Assembly: GCA_017410325.1 (NCBI GenBank)
Contig: JAFQRA010000031.1
Location: forward strand, 50,544-114,543
Direction of reading: 5' to 3'
Length of the DNA: 64,000 nucleotides
Source of the DNA: Clostridia bacterium
GTDB lineage: Bacteria; Bacillota; Clostridia; Oscillospirales; Acutalibacteraceae
In this document: positions 17,560-26,583 of the stretch, one piece after another
Layout: every line of letters begins with the position of its first letter
Numbering within the stretch: position 1 is the stretch's first letter
Program-made: the position numbers and the translations under genes
Notes under the pieces: generated by a model
What the model saw: the letters and a program-made list of their open reading frames with translations, nothing else
What the model was told of the DNA's origin: nothing
The model's database searches: none

Positions 17560-18267
17560 ATGGAAGCAAGCTTCATTACATCAAAACGGCTTTTGCAGCT
17601 TCGCAAGGAAAAGGGTTATACCCAAAAAGCTATGGGCGAATTGTTAGGCGTATCACGCCAGACAGTAAGCGATTATGAAAGAGGCAAGAAAACACCTGAT
17701 ATGATGAAAATAATAATTATCTGTAATCAATTCGGTGTTACAAGTGACTATATTCTCGGACTCTCGGAAGATAAAACTTCTGTTGGTAGTCACGAGGTAA
17801 GTGACTATATCGGTTTTACAAACGAGCTGGTTGAATTCCTTCACAAACAAAAGATAGATTCTTTGGATACTAAAATTGAAAAAAGTGCTCGTGACAAGAT
17901 ATTAACCACCTTTAATTTTTATAATGAGCACTTATCGACGGATGAGGTCAGGACTGTTGTAGTGGCAATTGAAGAATATCGCAGGGAATATCCAAGGCTG
18001 CTAAATAAATATGCGGAATTAATAGTGGAGAGCAAAGCTTTTATACAATCTGATAAACATAAAAGTGCAATTAGAAGTAGCCTGATAAAAAAGCTATCAG
18101 ATGCCGAAAAAGAATTTGATCAATTGATTTGTGATTGGAACGCGATTACGATAGCATTGAATGATCTTTGCAGTTCAAAAATCAAAAAAGCCCAATCTCC
18201 ATTCACAATCAGAACGCAAATTCAAGGATATATTGACGAGGTGCGAAAAATAAAACCTGATTATTAA
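17560..18267 (+). CDS. XRE-family transcriptional regulator of the element
   Basis: Cytoplasmic 235-residue DNA-binding protein. A lambda-repressor-like helix-turn-helix spans residues about 9-65 (LRKEKGYTQKAMGELLGVSR, QTVSDYERGKKTPD). The remaining part is helical, has many Lys and Glu, and probably mediates oligomerisation. An AGGGAG site precedes the ATG. It is divergent from the replication gene, so control of replication, int and xis is the natural role (inference). There is no visible peptidase domain, so control by RecA-type self-cleavage is unlikely. Confidence 0.85.
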   Translation: MEASFITSKRLLQLRKEKGYTQKAMGELLGVSRQTVSDYERGKKTPDMMKIIIICNQFGVTSDYILGLSEDKTSVGSHEVSDYIGFTNELVEFLHKQKIDSLDTKIEKSARDKILTTFNFYNEHLSTDEVRTVVVAIEEYRREYPRLLNKYAELIVESKAFIQSDKHKSAIRSSLIKKLSDAEKEFDQLICDWNAITIALNDLCSSKIKKAQSPFTIRTQIQGYIDEVRKIKPDY

Positions 18268-18315
18268 ACCTAAAACGTCATAAAACGCGAAATTTGGTAG
18301 CGCAGACCGATTTTC

Positions 18316-18351
18316 GGCACCTGAGGGGAGAAGGGATGCCCCGCAGGTGCC
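18316..18351 (+). terminator. Intrinsic terminator of the XRE regulator
   Basis: Stem GGCACCTG / CAGGTGCC, with an inner GGGG/CCCC pairing, followed by TTTGTTCTT. It lies 48 bp after the regulator stop. Confidence 0.8.
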
Positions 18352-18421
18352 TTTGTTCTTAATCGATGTTTAAAACGCGTATTTTGATAACCACCTCCAT
18401 TTGAGCAACAATATGTTGTGT

Positions 18422-18841
18422 TTATCTCGCAATGCTGATGACAAGTCCGTCGAGTGGGGCTCCGCATAAACAGATAGACCAAAGAGTATTGTCTTCTTCA
18501 TAAGCAACAACTACACCACTGTCTTTGTTTTCCTTTGAGAGGGTGCGAACGATCATCTTCTTGTTGTACGAAGTCTTGATTTCGATCTGGGATTTCTCGT
18601 GAAGGGGCGGTTCTGTACCGTCCTTAAGTAGAAGTTGAACGGTGGGCATAAACGGTCGTACAAGCATTCCGTCACGATTCTTTGATGTCAGCAAAAACTC
18701 ATTTCCGTTATCCACAATCATCGCGATACATTCCTCGCCGTTGTTGTCGTACTGCATGAATCTGATTCCCGAGTTATCCGGGATAGGCTCTGCGTAGAAG
18801 TTCTTGGTCTTTGATTTGAATTTCATTCTGTTTGGATTCAT
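18422..18841 (-). CDS. Hypothetical protein (139 aa) of the element
   Basis: Soluble, apparently beta-rich 139-residue protein (alternating strands such as GIRFMQYDNNGEECIAMIVD) with no signal peptide and no recognised motif. A GGGG-containing ribosome site precedes the ATG at 18841. It is convergent with the XRE regulator and separated from it by the terminator. Composition resembles the other cargo genes. Function unknown. Confidence 0.6.
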   Translation of the reverse strand: MNPNRMKFKSKTKNFYAEPIPDNSGIRFMQYDNNGEECIAMIVDNGNEFLLTSKNRDGMLVRPFMPTVQLLLKDGTEPPLHEKSQIEIKTSYNKKMIVRTLSKENKDSGVVVAYEEDNTLWSICLCGAPLDGLVISIAR

Positions 18842-19650
18842 AAATATGAAACCCCTTTCAAAATTTTTTGTTGCAATTTTTCATTGCAAGGAAAGTATGT
18901 AAGAATAGTTATTATTACTGTTTTCTGAACAATAGTTTTTTACACCCTTTTTCTGCGCAAGAGTTTATGAAAGAGTTGTTTTCTGCGCAGCGGTTTTTCG
19001 CTCGTCGGAATAGTCTTGTTCAGAAGCTCATATAAACCAAAAGCATCCGGAGCGTTGTTTCTCCGAATGCTTTTTTCATTCCCTCAACCATTCTTTTACG
19101 TGAGGTTTTTATTCAGTTTTGTTTATGCACACTTGCAGAATATTCTTCAACAGACCACTCAATCCTTGGGGTGGTTTTGTCCTGTGCAAACCGGTTCCCA
19201 AATCTGATTCTGAATGCAATTCTCACATTGGCTCAACAATGGAATTTGCCTCAATTCCGTATACGGAAAGTCGGATTCAGTAACAAGTTACAGAAAGTCA
19301 TTTTTAGCCCTAAAAAATCAAGTGGAAAATTCACAGTTTCCGTATACGAAAAAAGCTTTTAGTAATAAATTACGAAAAGGCTGTTTTGTGCTCTTTAATC
19401 AGCTCCTCGAAATTATATTAATCTTTCTTTTGTCGCTGGTGTATTACTGCGTCCGAAAAATTCAATAGCACCCGCAGGTAAAAACATTCCACCTGTAAAC
19501 ATACGAAAAGGCACAAGTAATGGTAACGTGAATCAAGCTTAATCATTCAGCTCTTGCTTTTGTAATGCTTGAACTAAGCATCAACAATGCAGTTGATGAG
19601 TCAGCTTTTAAAAATTAGCCCGAAAAAGCATTAAATACCTGACCGGGTAA
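18842..19650. other. 809-bp gene-free region with repeats; candidate origin or regulatory region
   Basis: No convincing gene: the short open frames on the plus strand lack ribosome sites and overlap one another. Visible structure: TTTTCTGCGCA appears twice near 18950-18990, a terminator-like hairpin lies at 19040-19073, and degenerate units start with TTCCGTATACG (19255 and 19338). Each unit also carries a short dyad, GTAAC-AA-GTTAC (19280-19291) and GTAAT-AA-ATTAC (19362-19373). A third partial unit (TACGAAAAGGC) lies near 19502. A replication or transfer origin is possible but unproven. Confidence 0.4.
19040..19073 (+). terminator. Hairpin with T tract
   Basis: Near-perfect stem AAAGCATCCGGAG / CTCCGAATGCTTT (one mismatch), followed by a T run. 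No gene is seen just upstream on the plus strand, so it may end a non-coding transcript or be left from a lost gene. Confidence 0.6.
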
Positions 19651-21717
19651 TTAAAAAGCAAACCAAGCTAAAATATTATTAAAGAAACTGATAATTGCGT
19701 TAAAAATATTTGTGAAAAATTCTTTGATTCGTTCAACAAACGTCAATTCATGTCCATTGCATATTTCTGCATAAGCAAGGCTGCCAGCAAATAAACCGTT
19801 AATTTTATTCAACAATTCTTCATATGCCTTGTTTGCAACAGGTTCAAATTCAACGGCTGAGTTTTCGTTAACCATTTCTGCCATTTTATTGTAATCGTCC
19901 ATTGAGGCTATTCCGTAAGGTTGAGAAACAAAATAATCCGGGCTTTCTGTACAGATTTTATTGACTGAATTTGCTACGTATATAAATAACGGTATACAGC
20001 CATCTCTGCCGGGATCCGCCGACATATTGAATGAACTGGGATGGAAGGTTTTGGTCTTTTCAAAAGACTCTTTTGGAAGATGGATAGTTAGATTATGATT
20101 CTTGATAATACCGCCTTCGCCTAACCAAGAAAAGGCATAGCCGTTGAGATAATCTATATCCGGCAATTCGTAAACCATTCTGTCAGAACCGACAGGATAA
20201 GCCAGCAGCATGCTTTTATCTTTACTGAAAAGAACGCCATCTTTAACGGAAAGGTATTTGTTTGTATCAGATACAGAGTATTCTTTGGCTATCATACCCG
20301 AAGTGAAAGGCAGCACAATATCACCGAATGCCAATCTGTCAATTTCTTCCTCTGTAAACTTTCTGTTGTAGTTTTCGTCGTGGATTTTGTATTTATATTT
20401 TGCAGTCTCATAAGCATTTTCAGCATAACCGTCTGAAACAGTAAGTGCGTTTATGTGAGAAAGCATAAAAGGATACGTTTCTGGTGTTATAATGTTTTCG
20501 CTAAGCGTGTATGTATCGACATATTTTTGAATCTGACGAAGAATTATGCTGAATTCATCATAATTTAACAGAAGCATACCATTGTCCGCAGAGAGATATT
20601 TGTTTTTATCGGAAACACAGACTTGTTCTATATCGGTAAGAAGAAACCAGAAATAGACCATGTTGCCCAAATCTAAAAACTGTGAACTAAGCAAATAACG
20701 CTTTTCTGCTTTTGAGGCAGCGGAATACTCTGCAATAAAATCGTCAGTAAGATATTCTTCAATCTGGGCGACCAGATAGTTTTCTCCGAATGTGATTTTT
20801 TTCAGATTTTTGGCAGCCGGAAGAGTGGCCATATTGTAGTTGGAATACGCTTTGGTAAGGTCATTTTCTACCGTATCAGGCATTACATATATAGCCTTGT
20901 CGGAGGCTGTGGGATAAACCAAAAGCGTCTTTACTTCACTGTCATAAAGAACGCCGTCAATAAGAGAGAAGCTCTTGTTATCGGAATGAAGTTCAATGCT
21001 TTCAACAAATCCAAAAGCATCAGCTACAGCCTCCATAAAACTCGTGTCATCAAAATCGGCGCCGATTTTCAGCTTGGTAGCAGTTGTGCTGCTGTCGTTC
21101 CAAACTATATTGATTCTTGAATTTTCAGCTATAATCTCAGTTGCTGCAGGCGTTTCAGAAGGATCGAACAAGCTTCTTGCATTCGCATTAGCGGGCATTG
21201 AAAATTCTTTCAGGTCAGTGCAACCGTAAAATGCACCGTAATCAATTTGGGTTACTCCATTACCCAATGATACTTTTTCAAGCGAAGTACAATCAGAGAA
21301 GGCATAACTGCCAATGGTCAGTACGCTGTCGGGTACAGTGATTTCTTCAAGACTTTCACATCCGTCAAAAGCATCATAACCTATTTCAGTTACGCTGCTA
21401 CCTATCAATGCTTCCGTAAGGTTAATGCAGTCGCTGAATGCATTATTTCCTATATTTGTTACACCGTCTTCAACCAATATGGTTTTTATTTTATCGTTGT
21501 ACTGCTCACGCCACGGGATATCTCTGTAATAAGAAAAGTCCGTCATAGCTCCGGTGCCGGATATAGTAAGTTTACCTGTGCTTTCATCAAAACTCCACGA
21601 AACATTTTCTCCGCAGGTACCGTTTGCTGTAACTGCAAAAGATGTAAAGGGCAGGGTGCTGAATAAAAGTACTATGCAAAGCATAGCTGATAAAACTTTT
21701 AACATCTGTTTTTTCAT
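19651..21717 (-). CDS. Secreted BspA-type leucine-rich-repeat protein (688 aa)
   Basis: Exported protein with a signal peptide (about 1-28, ending SFAVTA). The N-terminal cap (CGENVSWSFDESTGKLTISG, then GAM) is typical of BspA-like proteins. It is followed by about five 23-residue repeats with the core VTxIGxxAFxxCxxL (residues about 65-190). The long remainder has scattered repeat-like segments (VSDTNKYLSVKDGVLFS). The C-terminus is a Phe/Ile/Trp-rich amphipathic tail (FFTNIFNAIISFFNN and on), with no LPXTG. In this family such repeats mediate adhesion to host or bacterial surfaces. It is the third BspA gene downstream of the leftward sigma gene and has a GGAGG ribosome site. Ligand unknown. 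Confidence 0.85.
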   Translation of the reverse strand: MKKQMLKVLSAMLCIVLLFSTLPFTSFAVTANGTCGENVSWSFDESTGKLTISGTGAMTDFSYYRDIPWREQYNDKIKTILVEDGVTNIGNNAFSDCINLTEALIGSSVTEIGYDAFDGCESLEEITVPDSVLTIGSYAFSDCTSLEKVSLGNGVTQIDYGAFYGCTDLKEFSMPANANARSLFDPSETPAATEIIAENSRINIVWNDSSTTATKLKIGADFDDTSFMEAVADAFGFVESIELHSDNKSFSLIDGVLYDSEVKTLLVYPTASDKAIYVMPDTVENDLTKAYSNYNMATLPAAKNLKKITFGENYLVAQIEEYLTDDFIAEYSAASKAEKRYLLSSQFLDLGNMVYFWFLLTDIEQVCVSDKNKYLSADNGMLLLNYDEFSIILRQIQKYVDTYTLSENIITPETYPFMLSHINALTVSDGYAENAYETAKYKYKIHDENYNRKFTEEEIDRLAFGDIVLPFTSGMIAKEYSVSDTNKYLSVKDGVLFSKDKSMLLAYPVGSDRMVYELPDIDYLNGYAFSWLGEGGIIKNHNLTIHLPKESFEKTKTFHPSSFNMSADPGRDGCIPLFIYVANSVNKICTESPDYFVSQPYGIASMDDYNKMAEMVNENSAVEFEPVANKAYEELLNKINGLFAGSLAYAEICNGHELTFVERIKEFFTNIFNAIISFFNNILAWFAF

Positions 21718-21800
21718 AGCTTATTCCTCCGGGATAATTATATTGTTAAACTACTGTTTTTCTGTTGTAGAGCTACTGTTTTATTTAAATTATCTGTAGC

Positions 21801-21844
21801 GAAGCCGCCAAAGGTAACGTTCAATAGTCATCCTTGACGGCTTC
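21801..21844. terminator. Hairpin between two BspA genes
   Basis: Imperfect stem, GAAGCCGCC-AAAGG against CCTT-GACGGCTTC, in the 168-bp gap between the 277-aa and 688-aa genes. The downstream tract is not T-rich, so attenuation or processing is as likely as full termination. Confidence 0.45.
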
Positions 21845-21885
21845 ACCTTTATGCAGACAAAACAAAAGAAATGTCGGGGTTTAAA

Positions 21886-22719
21886 TCACTTGCTCGGAAA
21901 CAGGGACAGAAAAAGATTTTTTGTCGATTCAAAGGATTCTTTTATGTACTGCCAGATTATTTCCAGAAGTGAAAGTGCAGAGGTACGGGTTGTATCGGGA
22001 AGCTCGTCCGTGTTTACATCGAATTCTGCGCTTGCGTTTGAGGTGAGCTTTGTCCAGTCGCAGGATTTTTTGGTGTACAGACCCTTGTAGCTCCATACAG
22101 CAATTTCATCAGCCTTTGCTTCGGAATATGCAAAGCAGAATTTTACGTCATTCTTTACTCCCGTAACTGCATCGGCGCTGAATGTTGTAACACCGCATCC
22201 GACAACGATTCGCTCAAGCCTTGAGCAATATCCAAAGGCATAATGACCGACCTCTTTTACTGTATCAGGTATTCTGATTCCGCTGATGCGGCTGCACATA
22301 TAAAACGCATAAGCATCAATTTTGCTTACGGTGTAGCCGTCAAGCGTTTCAGGAATTACGATTTCATCATAGGCTTTTTCGCCGTAATAGTTATAGGCAA
22401 TTGTTACGGTGCCGTCCTCGTTGACCCTGTAAAGATAATTTGAATTGTCTTTTGCAACAATATAATTCTTCTTGTTCAGGTAAACCCAATTTACGCCGTT
22501 TTCGTCGGTGTAAGAGTTTCCGGGAGCATCCCATTTCTTCTCTTGTGCGGCAGTGTCTTTCTGATAAAGGTTGGTTGCCTGAATTCCACCGTCGGCAAGA
22601 ACGTTTTCTTTCTTAGGCTCGGGCTGCGTGCCAGCATCTTCAGCGAATGCGGTAATGCCTGCGGTGAACATAAGGACTGTTGCGAGGATAAGTGCTGTGA
22701 TTTTTTTACTGAGTTTCAT
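21886..22719 (-). CDS. Small secreted BspA-type leucine-rich-repeat protein (277 aa)
   Basis: Exported protein with a signal peptide (about 1-26, ending GITAFAED). Residues about 85-180 carry two to three BspA repeats (IVIPETLDGYTVSKIDAYAF, then IRIPDTVKEVGHYAFGYC). The Asp/Glu-rich N-terminal part and the middle have no recognised domain. The tail (IIWQYIKESFE, then KNLFLSLFPSK) is hydrophobic and amphipathic, like the tails of its neighbours. It starts 25 bp after the 639-aa gene, in the same direction, so the two are co-transcribed. Probable role: surface or secreted adhesin-like partner. Confidence 0.8.
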   Translation of the reverse strand: MKLSKKITALILATVLMFTAGITAFAEDAGTQPEPKKENVLADGGIQATNLYQKDTAAQEKKWDAPGNSYTDENGVNWVYLNKKNYIVAKDNSNYLYRVNEDGTVTIAYNYYGEKAYDEIVIPETLDGYTVSKIDAYAFYMCSRISGIRIPDTVKEVGHYAFGYCSRLERIVVGCGVTTFSADAVTGVKNDVKFCFAYSEAKADEIAVWSYKGLYTKKSCDWTKLTSNASAEFDVNTDELPDTTRTSALSLLEIIWQYIKESFESTKNLFLSLFPSK

Positions 22720-22744
22720 TTTTGTTACCTCCGTTTGTTGGTTT

Positions 22745-24664
22745 TTATTCTACAATAAGCTTAAATCCGAAAGCCTGTTCAATAATTCGATTTATTCCGA
22801 AAAGATTCTTGAAGAACGAAATAAGCTTTTGGAAGAAGCCTGCCTTGACTGTTACATTCTGGCTGTCGGAGATTTCTTCACCCTTTGCATTGACAAGTAC
22901 ATTATCTTCGCCGTCAACAAGCTTAACTGTAATTTCAGCATTGCCGCTTTCCTTGCGGAACTCATATGTTTCGCCTTCGCCCTTAAGTACACCGTCAACA
23001 TACCAGCAGATTTTTACATCTTCGGGAAGATTATCTGTTTTTTCTGCAAGTGCTGTCAACTTAAGAGTTTCGCCGTAGTTGATAGTTCTGTTTCTGCTGT
23101 TGTTTTTGATTTTTACTGTAGCATCAATTTTCTCAAATGTGCTTACCTCAAATTCGCTGAAGGAAGAAACTTCAAATTCAAGATAATTGCCTTTTACTGT
23201 GAGCTTGAGTTCGTTGCCCTTGGGTGATGTTGAAAAGTTTTCTCTGCCACCGTTTGCAAGACGGTGAACAATTCTGAAGTTCTTCTTGCCTACATATTCA
23301 GCAGGAATGGCCATCTTTACAGTTACCTTGTAACCGTCTTTGGGCTGAGCAGTTGTTCCGTCAGCGGATACCATTTTAATTTCAAAGCAGCCTACCTGAG
23401 TTTTGATTTCGCCATCTGAAAGATAAACTGCACCGGGTGTGCGCTCGCCGTCTGTTTCTTCAACCTTAAGATTGACTTCTTCATCAAAGCACTTGTTTGT
23501 ATATGTAACTTCAACGCCGAATTCAGCATTGTCTTTGCTTACCGGATAAACACCGTAGTGAACAGTAACATCATCGGAAGTGAGAATATCGTTACCCGTT
23601 GCTATTGTCACCTTGTCCCAGTCAGCCTGAGAACCGGCATTGTAATAAACATCGGAAAGTGAAGTGCAGTTTGTAAATGCGTTTTTGTTGATAGTGGTTA
23701 CCTTGCCTTCAAATGTAACAGTCTGGAGATGCGTTGCATTGTAACAGACATTTGCAGAAATTGCTGTTACATTCTCGCCGAAGACAATTTCTGTGAAGTT
23801 TACGTTGTTAGCAAAAGGTGCATATGAGGCATTGGTCATAGTACAAGAGTTGGAGTTGAAATAAACCTTTTTAAGGTTGTCACACTGTTGGAATGCATAC
23901 CATCCGATAGATTTCACCTTTGCAGGTATGGTGATCTCTGTAATCTTGCAGCCGATGAATGCATTATCACCGATTGTTTCAAGGTCTTCTGAAAAGTCAA
24001 ATGAAGGAACGGATGAGCAATTTTCAAAAGCTCTGTTACCGATTGATTTAACCTTTGAAAGATCAACCGACTTGAGTGATGAGCAGTTTGCAAATGCACC
24101 GTTACCGATTGAAGTTACCTCGCCTTCAAAAATAACTGTCTGAAGGTTTGTTGCATTGTAACAGACATTTGCAGAAATTGCTGTTACATTCTCGCCGAAG
24201 ACAATTTCAGTGAAGTTTACATTATTAGCAAAAGGTGCATATGAGGCATTGGTCATAGTACAAGAGTTGGAGTTGAAATAAACCTTTTTAAGGTTGTCGC
24301 ATTTCTGGAATGCATACCATCCGATTTCAGATATATTGTCATTAATCTTGACTGCTGTAAGAGTCAAGCAACCCTTAAATGCATTATCTTCAATTGCTGT
24401 TATCGCTGTGCCGTTGATATGTGTGGGGATTTCAATGTTACCGGAAAGTTTGTCTGTGTAGCCCTTGATTGTGTTGCCTTCAATAACAAGCATATCTTCC
24501 GTTGCTACGGTCCAGACAATTTCTTCGTCTGCTGCACTGGCGAAGAATGAGCCAAAAGACGGAAGAGAAAATCCGCTCAGTGCTGAAATAGGCGCTGAGC
24601 CAAGTGCGAGTGCCGCCACAAGAGCGATGGACATCATTCGTTTGAATTTGGTTTGCTTTGACAT
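22745..24664 (-). CDS. Secreted BspA-type leucine-rich-repeat protein (639 aa) with internal duplication
   Basis: Exported protein with a signal peptide (about 1-45). BspA-type repeats fill residues about 60-370. A block of about 64 residues beginning near IGWYAFQKCDNLKKVYF is repeated almost exactly 139 residues later. Residues about 380-520 form a beta-rich module that also has a counterpart in the 1111-aa BspA protein. Next is an Ig-like segment (about 520-600). The tail is Phe-rich and amphipathic (GFFQKLISFFKNLFG and on). A GGAG site precedes the ATG. It is the first BspA gene behind the leftward sigma gene and the small 37-aa gene. Confidence 0.86.
   Translation of the reverse strand: MSKQTKFKRMMSIALVAALALGSAPISALSGFSLPSFGSFFASAADEEIVWTVATEDMLVIEGNTIKGYTDKLSGNIEIPTHINGTAITAIEDNAFKGCLTLTAVKINDNISEIGWYAFQKCDNLKKVYFNSNSCTMTNASYAPFANNVNFTEIVFGENVTAISANVCYNATNLQTVIFEGEVTSIGNGAFANCSSLKSVDLSKVKSIGNRAFENCSSVPSFDFSEDLETIGDNAFIGCKITEITIPAKVKSIGWYAFQQCDNLKKVYFNSNSCTMTNASYAPFANNVNFTEIVFGENVTAISANVCYNATHLQTVTFEGKVTTINKNAFTNCTSLSDVYYNAGSQADWDKVTIATGNDILTSDDVTVHYGVYPVSKDNAEFGVEVTYTNKCFDEEVNLKVEETDGERTPGAVYLSDGEIKTQVGCFEIKMVSADGTTAQPKDGYKVTVKMAIPAEYVGKKNFRIVHRLANGGRENFSTSPKGNELKLTVKGNYLEFEVSSFSEFEVSTFEKIDATVKIKNNSRNRTINYGETLKLTALAEKTDNLPEDVKICWYVDGVLKGEGETYEFRKESGNAEITVKLVDGEDNVLVNAKGEEISDSQNVTVKAGFFQKLISFFKNLFGINRIIEQAFGFKLIVE
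23718..23910. repeat. Internal duplication, copy 1
   Basis: About 190 bp nearly identical to 24135-24327, offset by 417 bp (139 codons, in frame). The low divergence, including at silent sites, points to a recent duplication within the leucine-rich-repeat gene. Confidence 0.85.
24135..24327. repeat. Internal duplication, copy 2
   Basis: Partner of 23718-23910. Differences between the copies are few and concentrated at the edges. Confidence 0.85.
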
Positions 24665-24737
24665 AGAAGTTTTCTCCTTTGTTTTTATTGTTTTCGGATT
24701 TAGGTCTCCGTTTTACAACTTGTAAATATTTTCAGTA

Positions 24738-24851
24738 TCAGCGATCGTATGCAAATTTGCGTGCCGCATCCTGACACGTGAAGTACCTTTTGTGTGTACC
24801 ATAATCTGCGCACCAGCGCTGAATTTTTGCGTCGAAATAAATGCTTACCAT
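24738..24851 (-). CDS. Small ORF (37 aa) between sigma factor and BspA gene
   Basis: A 37-codon frame starting MVSIYFDAKIQRW and ending RKFAYDR. It has a good GGAGA ribosome site 9 bases before the ATG at 24851, and an ECF-type promoter candidate 52 bp upstream. The product is basic and aromatic with two cysteines and no membrane segment. It lies between the leftward sigma gene and the first BspA gene in the same direction. No family is recognised. It could be a regulator of the sigma factor, or a leader peptide. Confidence 0.5.
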   Translation of the reverse strand: MVSIYFDAKIQRWCADYGTHKRYFTCQDAARKFAYDR

Positions 24852-24902
24852 AATGAAACTCTCCTTTGTTTTTTGTCGTCTTTTTTGTCGTTCTGTCTGT
24901 AA

Positions 24903-24928
24903 GACGACGGAGTGTTTCAATCGGTTCA
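24903..24928 (-). promoter_or_regulatory. Candidate ECF-sigma promoter before the small ORF/BspA genes
   Basis: On the minus strand TGAACC, exactly 16 bp, then CGTC followed by TTA. The element upstream of the sigma gene (26584-26609) has the same spacing and the same CGTCTTA. It lies after the sigma stop and before the small ORF, so it would give the BspA genes their own ECF-dependent transcription. Confidence 0.55.
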
Positions 24929-24955
24929 AAGTTTTTTAAAAATTTTTTGATTTTT

Positions 24956-26548
24956 TTAAATCTCAGCTTCAAAGGTGTAACTGCTTCCCGATACAGCTGT
25001 TTTTTCAAGGTCATTTCCAAACACACCGTATACCGAATAGCCCTTTGATTCTGTTAAAGTCCATATATAGCTTTCGGTCATTGCTGTACCGGCTTCTACA
25101 GAAAACGTGAGAGTTTCAGCGACGGAATTATCTGTATTAATAATTTTTATATTTATCGTCGCTGTACCGACTGTAGTTGCTTGTGTCGTAGTCGGGGCTT
25201 GAGTAGTGGTTGGTTTTTCTGTTGTAGTAGGTTTAGCGGTTGTCGGCTTTGTGGTGGTAGCTATTATGGTTGTTGTGCCTGAGCCGCTCAGACTGCTGTT
25301 TGCTGTCTGTTTCTTGGTTGTGCTTGGTGCAGCGGTTGTTTTCTTTTCTGTAGTTGTGGTTTGAGATGTTGTTTGTTTATCCGTTGTTGTCTGTGCGGTG
25401 TTTTTATTCTGGGTAGTTGTTTTAACTGTGTCAGGTGGTCCGGTAGGTTGCAACGCATCGGGTTTTGTTGCGTTGTCCTTTTTGTTCAGGGTTACGGTTA
25501 TATGCGTTGTACCGTTTTCATTTGAAACAGCTATGATTGAGTTTTCGTATTCAATTGTTGCTTCAGAGCTTTCTTCGGTTGCGATTACCGCTATGTTTTC
25601 ACTTGAAAATTCGGTTGATTGCTCGGTTACAGCAGTAGTTGTTTCTTCTGCACGCTTGTCGTGTACAACCTTTGCCGCTGTTGCACCTCCGCCGATTACA
25701 ACGGCGCCTGCGGCAACAATTGCCACTACCTTTGCCGTAAAGCCTGTTGCGACTGTACCGCCTGTTGCTACTGCAGTAGAAACAGTTGTTGCGGAAACTG
25801 CCGTACCGATGGTGGTTGTGCCTGCAGCTGTCGCCGCTGCCGCAGAGCTTACTGCAGCAGCTTTGACACCTGCAAGTACGCTCGTATAAGCAGGGCTCGC
25901 AGCAAACGATGCCTGAGCAGTTTGGGCAGAGCTTCTGAGTGCCCAAATTATAATGCCAATCGGCGCTGCACTGTATAGCGAGGTCACGCCCGCACGTTCA
26001 AAGCACCGCTTGAGCTCGTTACGCCCGTGGTACAGCCTTGTTTTGACCGTTCCTTCGGGAATTTCGAGACATTTGGCAATTTCGCCAATGCTGTTTTCCT
26101 CGTAATACATCATAATGATGCATGACTTTTTATCTTCGCTAAGCTCATCGAGCGCCTGCATAACGGTTATTCTGAGGTCTTCCTTGTCAACGTTTTCTTC
26201 GGGTGAGAAATTTGTATTCTCGTCCGCTATAACCTCATACGCTTCGTCCTCGTCACATTCAAAAAGCGAGGGCTTTTTCTTCTTTATATAATCCTTGCTT
26301 TTGTTGGCAACTATTCTGTTGAACCAACTCACAAAGGTTTCGGGATTTTCCAGTTCATTGATTTTTGAAAGTGCCTTTATGTAGCTGTCCTGTAGTATAT
26401 CCTCCGCATCGTCATCGTTCTTGACAAATTCCTTTGCAAGAAAGAAGGCTCTCTTGCTTGTAAGGTGATAAAGCTCCTCGAAAGCGGAGTCGTCACCAGT
26501 TTGTATTTGAACAACTAACTTGGTTATTCTTTTGAAATCAATTTCCAT
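24956..26548 (-). CDS. ECF sigma factor fused to membrane segment, Thr-rich stalk and C-terminal beta domain (A)
   Basis: The start at 26548 (MEIDFKRITK) follows a GGTGGTGA site; the frame extends upstream without one. Of 530 residues, 22-90 form sigma region 2 (EELYHLTSKRAFFLAKEF, DAEDILQDSYIKA) and about 125-183 region 4 (LSEDKKSCIIMMYYEE, PEGTVKTRLYHGRNELK). A hydrophobic stretch lies at 191-204, then an Ala/Thr-rich linker. A membrane segment (about 272-292, VVAIVAAGAVVIGGG) is followed by a Thr/Pro-rich stalk (about 370-460, TTTxKPTT units) and a beta-rich domain (461-530). No separate anti-sigma gene is seen. Stalk and domain are probably outside the cell, but the basic KVVHDKR after the membrane segment leaves topology open. 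A paralogue is encoded divergently. Confidence 0.85.
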   Translation of the reverse strand: MEIDFKRITKLVVQIQTGDDSAFEELYHLTSKRAFFLAKEFVKNDDDAEDILQDSYIKALSKINELENPETFVSWFNRIVANKSKDYIKKKKPSLFECDEDEAYEVIADENTNFSPEENVDKEDLRITVMQALDELSEDKKSCIIMMYYEENSIGEIAKCLEIPEGTVKTRLYHGRNELKRCFERAGVTSLYSAAPIGIIIWALRSSAQTAQASFAASPAYTSVLAGVKAAAVSSAAAATAAGTTTIGTAVSATTVSTAVATGGTVATGFTAKVVAIVAAGAVVIGGGATAAKVVHDKRAEETTTAVTEQSTEFSSENIAVIATEESSEATIEYENSIIAVSNENGTTHITVTLNKKDNATKPDALQPTGPPDTVKTTTQNKNTAQTTTDKQTTSQTTTTEKKTTAAPSTTKKQTANSSLSGSGTTTIIATTTKPTTAKPTTTEKPTTTQAPTTTQATTVGTATINIKIINTDNSVAETLTFSVEAGTAMTESYIWTLTESKGYSVYGVFGNDLEKTAVSGSSYTFEAEI

Positions 26549-26583
26549 ATTTTCACCACCGTTTTGTCCTCTCATAGGCTTAA

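Noticed and set aside
19016-19468. Three short overlapping plus-strand frames in the element's gene-free region
   Set aside because: No ribosome sites, mutually overlapping, compositionally unlike coding DNA; the region shows hairpins and repeats instead.
24738-24955. Separate anti-sigma factor gene next to sigma A
   Set aside because: Only a 37-codon soluble ORF is present, with no membrane segment or zinc-binding anti-sigma motif.
25599-25978. Cys/Arg-rich frames on both strands inside sigma gene A
   Set aside because: The same low-complexity artefact of the Ala/Thr-rich linker and tail.
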